A stretch of DNA of 64,000 nt, from NCBI GenBank assembly GCA_035041965.1, contig JAPYMA010000458.1:88316-152315 (forward strand), in the 5' to 3' direction. The notes beneath the pieces were generated by a model. It searched no databases. It was given only the letters and a program-made list of their open reading frames with translations, and had not been told where the DNA came from. The position numbers were made by a program, and so were the translations under genes. This DNA comes from Anisakis pegreffii (Eukaryota > Nematoda > Chromadorea > Rhabditida > Anisakidae). Below are positions 36,445 through 49,520 of this stretch, piece by piece. How positions within the stretch are numbered: the first letter of the stretch is position 1; every line of letters starts with the position of its first letter.

Positions 36445-38297
36445 CTGTCTACAAATGCATTTGAGCGCTATTTGCGAGTGAATCAATTTACGAAATGAAT
36501 TCGACAAGTAAATTTTAATTTTGTCCACAAAATCTGGTGATTATTATACATGATCAAGTTAGATCTTAAAATATGAGATGGGATCTCGCAAGGAATTGTA
36601 ATCGTTCTGCGGGCTCTATAGCCCATCTTTGTGCCTCTGAAGTGAAGTATTAATTAACAGTGGAATATATTTCCCATCCGAATAAGTGTGTATCTCGTTA
36701 GCAGTATTGTTAATATTTTCTGTTATTATTTTTATTTCTGTTATATTTGTCCATCTCATTTTTCGATTGTTTGTTTCATATTATATCAGTTCATCGTTGA
36801 TTCATTCGTTCATTACAACAAACAGAAAACACAGACATTGAATTAATTATTTTATAAAAAATGAGTGTATTTTTATAAATTTTGCGATAGTTCGTTTATT
36901 TTCTTATTTTTGTTTTTTACTTATATTCATTATTATTACTGTTATTATTATTATTATTAATAGTATTATTGTTATTATTATTATTATTATTATTATTAGT
37001 ATTTATGATTAAGCTATTGTTTTTGTATCATGAAAAGCGGTTAAATTTCCAGTTCAAATCTTATTTGAAATTGTTCATTAATGTTTTGTTTATTTGTTGT
37101 TTGAATGGTGACGAGAAAGTGGTCAGAATTGGTGCATATAAGCATATATTTTTCATTTAAGAACACGTAGCATTATTTTTCTTTCTCAAGAGTTCGGGTC
37201 GGTATGCTGCTCTCTCGCAAGCTCACGGTCTTTTAATCGTTACTCGAGCACATTCCTAAACTCAGATTACTCTTCGATCCGCTATCATTTCCAGAAAGCC
37301 ACGTCTTATTGCTCTTTTCAAGCGTCACCGTAATTGAAAGTGCATTTTTTGCAAATTTCAGTTTGTGATTCCAAAAGTGAACCAGTTTAAACTTATGGAA
37401 TGTGCTCAGTCCTATCATTGTGTCACCATTCACTTGTATATGTCAGTAAAGGATTTGGCTCAAATTTGACACATCATTGCACTTCACCGTCGCGCGGCTT
37501 TGAAACCCAGGCGATTGTTTTAGAGCTGGACAGCATACCACTACACCACATGCCATCACCAATGAAGTGCCTGATCGTTTCTCCTATTCGTTAGAATGTA
37601 TGCGAGAGGAGTTGCCCTCAAGACTCAGCGTAATTTCGACAAGAACATGAATCTGGAATGTAAGCCACCGATATGAGCCCTAGTTTGAGGCTGATGTGTA
37701 GTCCCGCCATCTTTCTTCAGCATTATCTATAACACTGTCAGCGAGTGATTTATTTAATCCGGTTCATGCTATCTGCCTAAGTATTGATACTTCACTTCGA
37801 AGGCTTAACAATGGTGTGTATGCATTTTGTATGGGAAGTTCGACGTATGAGAGAGAAGATGAATTATCAGTGGAGCCCGTCAAATTCTCCCCTGTAGCTA
37901 TGCAAATTTACGAATGATAAGAGATGATATCTTATGAGAGAGAAGATGAGTTATTAGCTGTATTTTCTATGTGTGCGCGTGAAGTAATGCGCAGTTACCT
38001 AAGCGCATGCGCGCGTGTAACGCCCGGATTCAGCAATTGAGCCGAAATTAGAGGTTGCTGTTTGGCGTGTTTTCGCAACGGATTTATGGGTGTTTTTGTT
38101 GTTTTCGTTGAAAGTTCTAGGTGATTTTTAGCAAAAGTTTTGTTTTTTCGTTGTTTGACTGATAGAATGCTTTTGCCATTCAGAGATCAGAGACGTAAAT
38201 CATTTATTCTGTGGTGATCACTCGAAATGTTAGATTTAATTAAGTACCAGTATCAGTAAGAACACAGCTGTGATTCAGCTAAGGACAAACCATAGCA
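36445..38297. other. Upstream region of the emerin-like gene
   Basis: Contains a TTATTA microsatellite (36935-37005), a tRNA-like relic (37491-37552, minus), and, near 37975-38060, a GC-richer patch (GCGCATGCGCGCG) that may be part of the emerin-like promoter. The sequence AGAGAGAAGATGA occurs twice (about 37850 and 37938). No exon supported. Confidence 0.4.
37491..37552 (-). pseudogene. tRNA-like relic
   Basis: In the minus sense GGTGTAGTGGTATGCTG resembles a tRNA D arm with A box and CTGGGTTTCAAAGCC a worn T arm with B box, at tRNA-like spacing. The acceptor stem and anticodon arm do not form, so it is a tRNA pseudogene or SINE head, not a working tRNA. Confidence 0.5.
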
Positions 38298-39452
38298 ATG
38301 GTCGACGTGGATGCGTTGAACGATGAAGAGTTGCGCGACGAACTGGTTACGCGTGGAGTCAATGTGGGTCCAATAGTGGCAACCACACGTTCTCTTTATG
38401 TCAATAAACTGAAGCGCCTATTAGGCGCAGAGAACATGAGTGGTGATCATCTCGCTGATGAGAATAACGCTACCCAGAATGGTTTCATCACCAATGGTGA
38501 CACCCACCATGCTCAGCCTGAACAGTTTGTTCGTGTCAGAAACACCAATCTTGCATCCTCTGCTTCAACGGTACAGTTTCTTCTAATGCTGAATTTTTTA
38601 TTTCTATGAACTCATAAAAATGTTTCAATAATTTTACAATAATCTGCCTTTTTTGAATTTTATCCGGTAATGTACTTTTATCAAGAACTATCAAGTGTTC
38701 ACTCATTCCATTGTGCTGTTCGTATTCAATCGTTTAGTATTTAAAATAATCATTTGAAGACGCCATCAGTAGTCCGTAGCACTCCTCCAGTCGACGATAC
38801 GTCCGGCAAAGCTTCAGTTGATCAGGCGTTTTTGAATGAGAATCAGCAAGCACAACAGAGTGATCTGAATTATTCTCGTAATCAGTACACTTCTCAGCAA
38901 CAAATTTTACACAGTGAAGCACTTAAACCAACAATTTTCGAGGTTATTTTTATTGTTTGTTGTTGAGTTATCGAACTTTATGGTGTGATGAGGATTTAAA
39001 GTGAGGATTTTACTTGTGGGTTCATGTTTCCTAGCTAACATCACAGAGTAATCGTAATCGCTACTAAATTGCAGGACAGCGAAGGACTGCCATCACCACC
39101 ACCAAAACTAGTCCCTTACCGTGAACATTCGTCATCTAGTGAGTCATCCGAAGTGTGCGGTGAGGAAAGTTCGCGTCAGCTGTCGTGGCAAGAAGTTCAG
39201 CAACTCGTTTCACCTTCACCTTTGACCGTTAGAAGTGGCATACGCACGCACACTTTATATACTGGTAGCGCACACTCGAAGGCTTATTGTGAAGGAAGTG
39301 AGGATTGTTCAGTGCCTTCGAGAACATCATCTGAAGCATCGAAAAGCTTTACAACGATTGGATTTTTGGTTATATTAGCCATATTCCTTTTCTTTGTCAT
39401 TCAAAACATAGTCTCTTACAACAGAGGTGATGCCACTTATGAAGAATTATAA
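38298..39452 (+). CDS. emr-1: LEM-domain inner nuclear membrane protein, emerin-like
   Basis: Three exons: 38298-38570, 38760-38942, 39075-39452; 834 nt, 277 residues. The N-terminus (VDALNDEELRDELVTRGVNV, then GPIVATTRSLYVNKLKRLL; residues about 4-42) is a full LEM domain, the fold that binds the chromatin protein BAF. The middle is Ser/Gln/Asn-rich and low in predicted structure. A single hydrophobic segment near the C-terminus (FLVILAIFLFFVIQNIV, about 248-265) followed by a short tail (SYNRGDATYEEL) gives the tail-anchored layout of emerin. No winged-helix or second membrane segment, so LEM-2/MAN1 is less likely. It is longer than C. elegans EMR-1 (about 166 residues), mostly through the linker. 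Exon 2 follows a TTGAAG acceptor; if that junction is wrong the linker would change but not the two end domains. AATAAA at 39896. Confidence 0.87.
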
Positions 39453-39895
39453 ATTTGTTTATTGGTTGATAAATTCAGTTATTCGTTTCAACATCAGCTC
39501 GACGTTGAGATCAGCAATAATGAAACATTCTTGTTGAATTTGATTACTTGCGGTTGATGGTAGATTTCGTGGATTATTTTTGACCGCTGATATTATTATT
39601 CATTCGCATCATTTGAAAAGGAATTGTTTTTTCATTATATTTTATCTGTATTTGATATTCGAACTGGAATGTATATCTCCAATTTCTCATGGCTATTGTT
39701 GTTGTTACTTGTGTAACTTTCGTTGTTCTCGTCGCGAAGTCTGTTTTCATGAATTTCCGTGATGTTCTTTTTTCACGGATCGCCTTTGTTCTCCACTCGT
39801 TTCTGTTCTATTATTGCAGATGTTTATATGTTCTAATATGTTATGTTTTCACCTGAATTTGACTCCGTTTATCGGGTTTTATTACCTCCATTCAT

Positions 39896-39901
39896 AATAA
39901 A
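39896..39901 (+). other. Poly(A) signal of the emerin-like gene
   Basis: AATAAA about 445 bp past the stop codon; the next sequence is the last unique DNA before the satellite region. Confidence 0.55.
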
Positions 39902-40092
39902 ATATTTTATTTCTTTTGGGTTCCAGCTCACCGCTTGCGAGTATATTTGGTAGATGGGGTAAATAAAATACCTGGATTCGTAAACCACATATTTTGCTTA
40001 CTCCATCCTTATATCAAACATACTCATTTTACTTATTTCCTTCTCTCCTGATAAATGACAAAAGGGAGGAATAAGCAAAATATGATTTACAA

Positions 40093-40542
40093 CCGTCGAA
40101 TCGATTCGACGAATCGGCGATCGTCATTCGGCGGGTCGGCGATTGGCCGTCGAATCGATTCGACTTATCAGTGATCGCGATTCGCTGGGTCGGTGATCGG
40201 CCGTCGAATCGATTCGATGGATCGGCGATCGCGATTCGACGGATCGGCGATCGGCTGTCGAATCGATCCGATGGGTCGGCGATCGCGACTCGACGGATCG
40301 GTGATCGGCCGTCAAGTCGATTAGACGGATGGGCGATCGCGATTCGACGGGTCGGTGATCGGCCGTCGAATCGACTAGACGGATCGGAGATCGCGACTCG
40401 ACAGATTGACGATTGGCCGTCGAATCAATTCGATGGATCGGCCATCGGTCGTCCAATCGATTCGACGGATCGGCGATCGCGATTCCACGGGTCGGCGATC
40501 AAGATTCGGCGGGTCGGCGACCGGCCGTCGAATCGAATCGAC
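40093..40542. repeat. 54-bp GC-rich minisatellite at the satellite junction
   Basis: About eight tandem units of 54 bp; the CCGTCGAATC anchor recurs at 40147, 40201, 40255 (CTGTCG), 40309, 40363 and 40417, exactly 54 bp apart. Units are rich in TCGA, GATC and CGATCG. Because 54 is divisible by three, open frames of 18-residue repeats run through on both strands (for example IRRVGDRPSNR); these are not genes. It abuts the A+T-rich satellite directly. Confidence 0.95.
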
Positions 40543-42245
40543 GCATTTCCAAAACACAAGTTGATTAGTTTGTCAAAAATATGACATGTTTCGGTTGAAA
40601 GTGGACATTTTCATAAGAGAAGTTGATTATTTTGTCTAAAATATCACATGTTTCGATTCAAAACGGGCATTTCCAAAAGACAAGTTGATTATTTTGTCAA
40701 AAACATGTTTCGGTTAGAGGAGGACATTTTCATAAGAGAAATTGATTATTTTGTCTAAAATATGACGCTTCGATCGAAAATCACCATTTTCGTAAGAGAA
40801 ATTGATTACTTTGAATGAAAGATGACGCATTTCGATTTAAAATCGGCATTTTCATGAGATCAATTGATTATTTTGTCTAAAATGTAACATTTTTAGATTA
40901 AAAATGGACATTTTCATAAGAGATTTTGATTATTTTGTCTAAAATATGACGTTTTGATGGAAAAACGACAATTTTTCAAGAGTGACTGATTACTACGACA
41001 AAAATATGACACTTCTCGTTTAAAAACGGTCATTTCGAAAAGCCAAGTTGATTATTTTGCCTAAAATATGACATGTTTCGATTGAAAATCGATATTTTCA
41101 TATGAGAGATTGATTATTTTGTCTAAAATATGACACGTTTCGATTGAAAATCGACATTTTCATATGAGAGATTGATTACTTTGTCTAAAATATGACGTTT
41201 CGATGGAAAATCGACAATTTGTTAAGAGTGACTGATTATTTTGACTGAAATGTGACATCCTGCGATTCAAAATGGCCATTTTAATATGATAAATAGACTA
41301 GTATGTCTAAAATATGACATGTTTCGATTGAAAACGGGCATTTCCAAAAGAAAATTTGATTATTTTGAATGATATATGACATATTTTGATTGAAAACGGA
41401 CACTTTCATAAGAGAAATTGATTATTTTATCAGAATATGACATACTTCGATTGAAAACGGACATTCCCAATAGACAAGATGATTATTTTGTCAAAAATGT
41501 GACGAATCTGTTGAAAATGGACATTTTCATGAGAGAGATTGATCATTTTGCCTAGAATATGACATCTTTCGATTGAAAACGGGTATTTTCATAAGAGAAA
41601 TTGATTATTTTGTCTAAAATATGACGTTTCGATTCAAACTCGACAATTTCATAAGAGAGTTTGATTATTTTGACTTAAATGTGACATGTTGCGATTGAAT
41701 ACAGGCATTATCGTGAGATAAATCGAGCATTTAGTCTAAAGTACGACATGTTTTGATTGAAAATGGACATTTTCATATGAGAAATTGATTCTTTTGTCCA
41801 AAATATGACAATTTCTTACGATAGATTTACTTATTTGACTGAATTGAGACATTTTGCGATTCAAAGTGGGCATTTTCAAATGATAAATTGATTATTATGT
41901 CTAAAGTGTGACATGTTTCGATTGAATATGGACATTTTCATATATGAAATTGAATATTTTGAATGATATATATTTTGAATGATATATGACATCTTTCGAT
42001 TGAAAACGGGCATTTTCATAAGAGAAATTGATTATTTTGTCTGAAATATGACGTTTCGATTCAAACACGACAATTTCATCAGAGAGCTTGATTATTTTGA
42101 CTTAAATGTGACATGTTGCGATTGAATACAGGCATTATCGTGAGATAAATCAAGCATTTAGTCTAAAGTATGACATGTTTTGATTGAAAATGGACATTTT
42201 CATATGAGAAATTGATTCTTTTGTCCAAAATATGACAATTTCTTA

Positions 42246-42259
42246 CGATAGATTTACTT
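42246..42259. repeat. Left target-site duplication
   Basis: CGATAGATTTACTT. An uninterrupted version of the same satellite site is at about 41819-41832 where it continues TTACTTATTTGACTG. Confidence 0.9.
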
Positions 42260-42824
42260 TATTTAATCAGCAAATCATACTCATTACGAGTTTATGCCTC
42301 TCTGTTATTACCAATATCACTAATATCACATTCTTCCTTCCTTGGCATTCTTCTTTCCGCGCAGCTAACGATAATAGCGTTTGGAATCATCTGTCTTCAT
42401 GAAATCCGAACTTGAATTATTGATTTGGCAAGTACAGAGGTTTTGGGCTACTCTCCCATATGCCCATTTATTTCTAGGGAGAGGGACTCAGAAGGAGCCC
42501 GAAAATACATTCCGATTGATCGATTGAACACTTGTCCAACGATCGTTCAGAGTAGTTGTTTGGAACAGCCATCAGTAGTGAATCAGTAATCTTTCGTTAT
42601 CAGTAATAAACGATTAATGTAACCGAGTAGATCCATAGCAATCGGCATATCAAGCACGCCACAACCAACCAATAACGAGTGCCTGTTGCCATAGATAATT
42701 TGCATAGTTAAATCCAGCCGAATACCAACAACAATCCATTAAGCCATCGCAACAATGACGAACATTTTGCCGATCGCACAGAACGATCGACAAACCAACC
42801 GCTCACCGTCACCAACCAATGATC
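42260..42824. mobile_element. 565-bp insertion in the satellite array
   Basis: Unique, non-satellite sequence flanked by a perfect 14-bp duplication of satellite target DNA. Removing it and one copy of the duplication restores the sequence seen at the intact site at 41.8 kb. A 14-bp duplication without terminal inverted repeats fits target-primed retrotransposition. In the minus sense it ends GCTGATTAAATAAA, a plausible retroelement 3' end. No reverse transcriptase motif was found, so it may be a 5'-truncated LINE, a SINE or a retrocopied transcript. The right part is rich in CCAACCAA/CAACAA. Confidence 0.85.
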
Positions 42825-42838
42825 CGATAGATTTACTT
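42825..42838. repeat. Right target-site duplication
   Basis: CGATAGATTTACTT, identical to 42246-42259; satellite resumes directly with ATTTGACTGAATTGAG as at the intact site near 41833. Confidence 0.9.
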
Positions 42839-44629
42839 ATTTGACTGAATTGAGACATTTTGCGATTCAAAGTGGGCATTTTCAAATGATAAATTGATTA
42901 TTACGTCCAAAACATGACATGATTCGATTGAAAACGAGCATTTCCAAAAGAAAATTTGATTATTTTGAATGATATATGACATACTTCGATTGAAAACGGA
43001 CATTTCCAATAGACAAGATGATTATTTTGTCAAAAATGTGACGTTTCTGTTGAAAATGGACATTTTCATATGAGAGATTGATTATTTTGTCTGAAATGTG
43101 ACATTTTGCGATTCAAAATGGGCATTTTCATATGATAAATTGATTATTTTGTCTAAAATATGACATGTTTCGATTGAAAATGGACATTGTCATAAGAGAA
43201 ATTGATTACTTTGAATGAAATATGACATAATTCGATTGAAAACGGGCATTTTCCAAAAGACAAGTTGATTATTTTGTCAAAAATGTGACGTTTCTGTTGA
43301 AAATGGACATTTTCATATGAGAGATTGATTATTTTGTCTGAAATGTGACATTTTGCGATTCAAAATGGGCATTTTCATATGATAAATAGATTAGTTATGT
43401 CTAAAATATGACATTTTTCGATTGAAAATGGACATTGTCATAAGAGAAATTGATTACTTTGAATGAAATATGACATAATTCGATTGAAAACGGGCATTTC
43501 CAAAAGACAAGTTGATTATTTTGTCAAAAATGTGACGTTTCTGTTGAAAATGGACATTTTCATATGAGAGATTGATTATTTTGTCTGAAATGTGACATTT
43601 TGCGATTCAAAATGGGCATTTTCATATGATAAATAGATTAGTTATGTCTAAAATATGACATTTTTCGATTGGAAATGGACATTGTCATAAGAGAAATTGA
43701 TTACTTTGAATGAAATATGACATAATTCGATTGAAAACGGGCATTTCCAAAAGACAAGTTGATTATTTTGTCAAAAATGTGACGTTTCTGTTGAAAATGG
43801 ACATTTTCATATGAGAGATTGATTATTTTGTCTGAAATGTGACATTTTGCGATTCAAAATGGGCATTTTCATATGATAAATTGATTATTTTGTCTAAAAT
43901 ATGACATGTTTCGATTGAAAATGGACATTGTCATATGAGAAATTGATTATTTTGTCTAGAATATGACATCTTTCGATTGAAAACGGGCATTTCCAAAAGA
44001 CAAGTTGATTATTTTGTCAAAAATGTGACGTTTCTGTTGAAAATGGACATTTTCATATGAGAGATTGATTATTTTGTCTGAAATGTGACATTTTGCGATT
44101 CAAAATGGGCATTTTCATATGATAAATTGATTATTTTGTCTAAAATATGACATGTTTCGATTGAAAATGGACATTTTCATAAGAGAAATTGATTATTTTG
44201 AATGAAATATGACATATTTCGATTGAAAACGGGCATTTTCATAAGACAAGTTGATTATTTTGTCTAAAATGTGACGTTTCTGATTGAAAATGGACATTTT
44301 CATATGAGAGATTGATTATTTTGTCTGAAATGTGACATTTTGCGATTCAAAATGGGCATTTTCATATGATAAATTGATTATTTTGTCTAAAATATGACAT
44401 GTTTCGATTGAAAATGGGCATTTTCATATGAGAAATTGATTATTTTGTCTGAAATATGACATGTTTCGATTGAAAACGGACATTTTCATAAGAGAAATTG
44501 ATTATTTTGTCTAAAATATGACATGTTTCGATTGAAAATGGGCATTTTCATAAGACAAATTGATTATTTTGTCTAAAATGTGACATTTTCGATTCAAAAT
44601 GGACATTTTCATATGAGAAATTGATTATT

Positions 44630-47600
44630 TTGAATGAAATATGACATATTTCGATTTAAAATGGGCATTTTCATAAGATAAATTGATTATTTTGTGCTAA
44701 AATGTGACGTTTCGATGGAAAATAGACAATTTCTCAAGAGAGATTGATTATTTTGACTGAAATGTGACATCTTGCGATTCAAAATGGGCATTTTAATATG
44801 ATAAATAGATTAGTATGTCTAAAATATGACATGATTCGATTGAAAACGGGCATTTCCAAAAGAGAAATTTGATTATTTTGAATGATATATGACATACTTC
44901 GATTGAAAACGGACATTTCCAAAAGACAAGATTGATTATTTTGTCAAAAATGTGACGTTTCTGTTGAAAATGGACATTTTCATATGAGAGATTGATTATT
45001 TTGTCTGAAATGTGACATTTTGCGATTCAAAATGGGCATTTTCATATGATAAATTGATTATTTTGTCTAAAATATGACATGTTTCGATTGAAAATGGACA
45101 TTGTCATAAGAGAAATTGATTACTTTGAATGAAATATGACATAATTCGATTGAAAACGGGCATTTCCAAAAGACAAGTTGATTATTTTGTCAAAAATGTG
45201 ACGTTTCTGTTGAAAATGGACATTTTCATATGAGAGATTGATTATTTTGTCTGAAATGTGACATTTTGCGATTCAAAATGGGCATTTTAATATGATAAAT
45301 AGATTAGTATGTCTAAAATATGACATTTTTCGATTGGAAATGGACATTGTCATAAGAGAAATTGATTACTTTGAATGAAATATGACATAATTCGATTGAA
45401 AACGGGCATTTCCAAAAGACAAGTTGATTATTTTGTCAAAAATGTGACGTTTCTGTTGAAAATGGACATTTTCATATGAGAGATTGATTATTTTGTCTGA
45501 AATGTGACATTTTGCGATTCAAAATGGGCATTTTAATATGATAAATAGATTAGTATGTCTAAAATATGACATTTTTCGATTGGAAATGGACATTGTCATA
45601 AGAGAAATTGATTACTTTGAATGAAATATGACATAATTCGATTGAAAACGGGCATTTCCAAAAGACAAGTTGATTATTTTGTCAAAAATGTGACGTTTCT
45701 GTTGAAAATGGACATTTTCATATGAGAGATTGATTATTTTGTCTCAAATGTGACATTTTGCGATTCAAAATGGGCATTTTTATATGATAAATTGATTAGT
45801 TTGTCTAAAATATGACATGTTTCGATTGAAAATGGACATTGTCATAAGAGAAATTGATTACTTTGAATGAAATATGACATAATTCGATTGAAAACGGGCA
45901 TTTTCAAAAGACAAGTTGATTATTTTGTCAAAAATGTGACGTTTCTGTTGAAAATGGACATTTTCATATGAGAGATTGATTATTTTGTCTGAAATGTGAC
46001 ATTTTGTGATTCAAAATGGGCATTTTCATATGATAAATTGATTGTTTTGTTTAAAATATGACATGTTTCTGATTGAAAATGGACATTGTCATATGAGAGA
46101 TTGATTATTTTGTCTAGAATATGACATCTTTCGATTGAAAACGGGCATTTCCAAAAGACAAGTTGATTATTTTGTCAAAAATGTGACATTTCTGTTGAAA
46201 ATGGACATTTTCATATGAGAGATTGATTATTTTGTCTGAAATGTGACATTTTGCGATTCAAAATGGGCATTTTCATATGATAAATTGATTAGTTATGTCT
46301 AAAATATGACATTTTTCGATTGAAAATGGACATTGTCATAAGAGAAATTGATTACTTTGAATGAAATATGACATAATTCGATTGAAAACGGGCATTTTCC
46401 AAAAGACAAGTTGATTATTTTGTCAAAAATGTGACGTTTCTGTTGAAAATGGACATTTTCATATGAGAGATTGATTATTTTGTCTGAAATGTGACATTTT
46501 GCGATTCAAAATGGGCATTTTCATATGATAAATAGATTAGTATGTCTAAAATATGACATTTTTCGATTGGAAATGGACATTGTCATAAGAGAAATTGATT
46601 ACTTTGAATGAAATATGACATAATTCGATTGAAAACGGGCATTTTCCAATAGACAAGTTGATTATTTTGTCAAAAATGTGACGTTTCTGTTGAAAATGGA
46701 CATTTTCATATGAGAAGATTGATTATTTTGTCTCAAATGTGACATGTTTGCGATTGAAAATGGGCATTTATCATATGATAAATTGATTATTTTGTCTAAA
46801 ATATGACATGTTTCTGATTGAAAATGGACATTTTCATAAGAGAAATTGATTATTTTGTCTGAAATATGACATGTTTCGATTGAAAACGGACATTTTCATA
46901 AGAGAAATTGATTATTTTGTCTAAAATGTGACATGTTTCGATTGAAAATGGACATTTTCATATGAGAAATTGATTATTTTGTCTAAAATGTGACATTTTG
47001 CGATTCAAAATGGACATTTTCGTATGAGAAATTGATTATTTTGAATGAAATATGACATATTTCGATTTAAAATGGGCATTTTCATAAGATAAATTGATTG
47101 TTTTGGCTAAAATGTGACGTTTCGATGGAAAATAGACAATTTCTTAAGAGAGATTGATTATTTTGACTGAAATGTGACATCTTGCGATTCAAAATGGGCA
47201 TTTTAATATGATAAATAGATTAGTATGTCTAAAATATGACATGATTCGATTGAAAACGGGCATTTCCAAAAGAAAATTTGATTATTTTGAATGATATATG
47301 ACATACTTCGATTGAAAACGGACATTTCCAATAGACAAGATGATTATTTTGTCAAAAATGTGACGTTTCTGTTGAAAATGGACATTTTCATATGAGAGAT
47401 TGATTATTTTGTCTGAAATGTGACATTTTGCGATTCAAAATGGGCATTTTCATATGATAAATTGATTATTTTGTCTAAAATATGACATGTTTCGATTGAA
47501 AATGGACATTGTCATAAGAGAAATTGATTACTTTGAATGAAATATGACATATTTCGATTGAAAATGGGCATTTTCATAAGACAAGTTGATTATTTTGTCA

Positions 47601-49140
47601 AAAATGTGACGTTTCTGTTGAAAATGGACATTTTCATATGAGAGATTGATTATTTTGTCTGAAATGTGACATTTTGCGATTCAAAATGGGCATTTTCATA
47701 TGATAAATTGATTATTTTGTCTAAAATATGACATGTTTCGATTGAAAATGGACATTGTCATAAGAGAAATTGATTACTTTGAATGAAATATGACATATTT
47801 CGATTGAAAACGGGCATTTCCAAAAGACAAGTTGATTATTTTGTCAAAAATGTGACGTTTCTGTTGAAAATGGACATTTTCATATGAGAGATTGATTATT
47901 TTGTCTGAAATGTGACATTTTGCGATTCAAAATGGGCATTTTCATATGATAAATTGATTAGTTTTGTCTAAAATATGACATGTTTCTGATTGAAAATGGA
48001 CATTGTCATAAGAGAAATTGATTACTTTGAATGAAATATGACATAATTCGATTGAAAACGGGCATTTCCAAAAGACAAGTTGATTATTTTGTCAAAAATG
48101 TGACGTTTCTGTTGAAAATGGACATTTTCATATGAGAGATTGATTATTTTGTCTGAAATGTGACATTTTGCGATTCAAAATGGGCATTTTCATATGATAA
48201 ATTGATTATTTTGTCTAAAATATGACATGTTTCGATTGAAAATGGACATTTTCATATGAGAAATTGATTATTTTGTCTAGAATATGACATCTTTCGATTG
48301 AAAACGGACATTTTCATAAGAGAAATTGATTATTTTGTCTAAAATATGACATGTTTCGATTGAAAATGGGCATTTTCATAAGACAAATTGATTATTTTGT
48401 CTAAAATGTGACATTTTCGATTCAAAATGGACATTTTCGTAATGAGAAATTGATTATTTTGAATGAAATATGACATATTTCGATTTAAAATGGGCATTTT
48501 CATAAAATAATTGATTGTTTTGGCTAAAATGTGACGTTTCGATGGAAAATAGACAATTTCTTAAGAGAGATTGATTATTTTGACTGAAATGTGACATCTT
48601 GCGATTCAAAATGGGCATTTTAATATGATAAGTAGATTAGTACGTCCAAAACATGACATGATTCGATTGAAAACGAGCATTTCCAAAAGAAGATTTGATT
48701 ATTTTGAATGATATATGACATACTTCGATTGAAAGCGGACATTTCCAATAGACAAGATGATTATTTTGTCAAATATGTGACGTTTCTGTTGAAAATGGAT
48801 ATTTTCATGAGAGAGATTGATTATTTTGTCTGAAATGTGACATTTTGCGATTCAAAATGGGCATTTTCATATGATAAATTGATTATTTTGTCTAAAATAT
48901 GACATGTTTCGATTGAAAATGGACATTTTCATATGAGAAATTGATTATTTTGAATGAAATATGACATATTTCGATTCAAAATGGGCATTTTCATATGATA
49001 AATTGATTATTTTGTGTATAATGTGACGTTTCGATGGAGAATAGACAATTTCTCAAGAGAGATTGATTATTTTGACTGAAATGTGACATCTTGCGATTCG
49101 AAATGGGCATTTTAATATGTTAAATAGATTAGTATGTCTA
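44630..49140. repeat. Multi-kilobase super-repeat within the satellite
   Basis: A distinctive run of monomers (GACGTTTCGATGG, then GACATCTTGCG, then TAGATTAGTATGTC, then GACATGATTCG, then GAATGATATATGAC) occurs at about 44.71 kb and again at about 47.11 kb with matching flanks, a spacing of 2.4 kb, and again at about 48.53 kb. Runs of the A-B-C-D tetramer fill the space between. The same block recurs further right (for example near 52.3, 55.2, 57.4 and 60.1 kb). Confidence 0.7.
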
Positions 49141-49520
49141 AAATATGACATGTTTTGATTGAAAACGGGCACGTCCAAAAGAAAAAAGAAAAATTGATTA
49201 TTTTGTCAGAATATGACATGTTTCGATTGAAAACGGGCATTACCAAAAGCCAAGTTGATTATTTTGTCAAAAATGTCACGTTTCTCTTGAAAATGGACAA
49301 CTTCATATGAGAGATTCCTTATTTTGTCTGAAATGTGACATTTTGTGATTCAAATGGGCATTTTCATATGATAAATTGATTATTTTGTGTATAATGTGAC
49401 ATTTGTCGATTGAAGACGGACATTTTCGTAAGAGAAATTGATTATTTTGAATGAAGTATGACATATTTCGGCATTTCCAAAAGCCACGTTGATTACTTTG
49501 TCAAAAATGTCACGTTTACG
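49130..49520. repeat. Variant block with an AAAAGAAAAAAG insert
   Basis: A monomer carrying an unusual CCAAAAGAAAAAAGAAAAA stretch, followed by a GTCAGAATATGAC and a CATTACCAAAAGCCAAG monomer. The same compound block returns near 55.63, 56.01, 60.83 and 62.73 kb, and part of it near 51.87 kb, so it marks duplicated segments of the array. Confidence 0.75.

Larger units (their letters stand above)
40543..42960. repeat. Diverged gene-side edge of the satellite array
   Basis: Monomers here differ from each other far more than those after 43 kb, show no A-B-C-D order, and include truncated units. A roughly 430-bp segment (about 41590-41890) is duplicated at about 42020-42260. This is the usual aspect of an array edge no longer homogenised by exchange. 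Confidence 0.85.

Noticed and set aside
40124..40584. Long open frames on both strands with 18-residue repeats
   Set aside because: The 54-bp repeat length keeps any frame without a stop open; both strands are open equally, and composition is that of the repeat.
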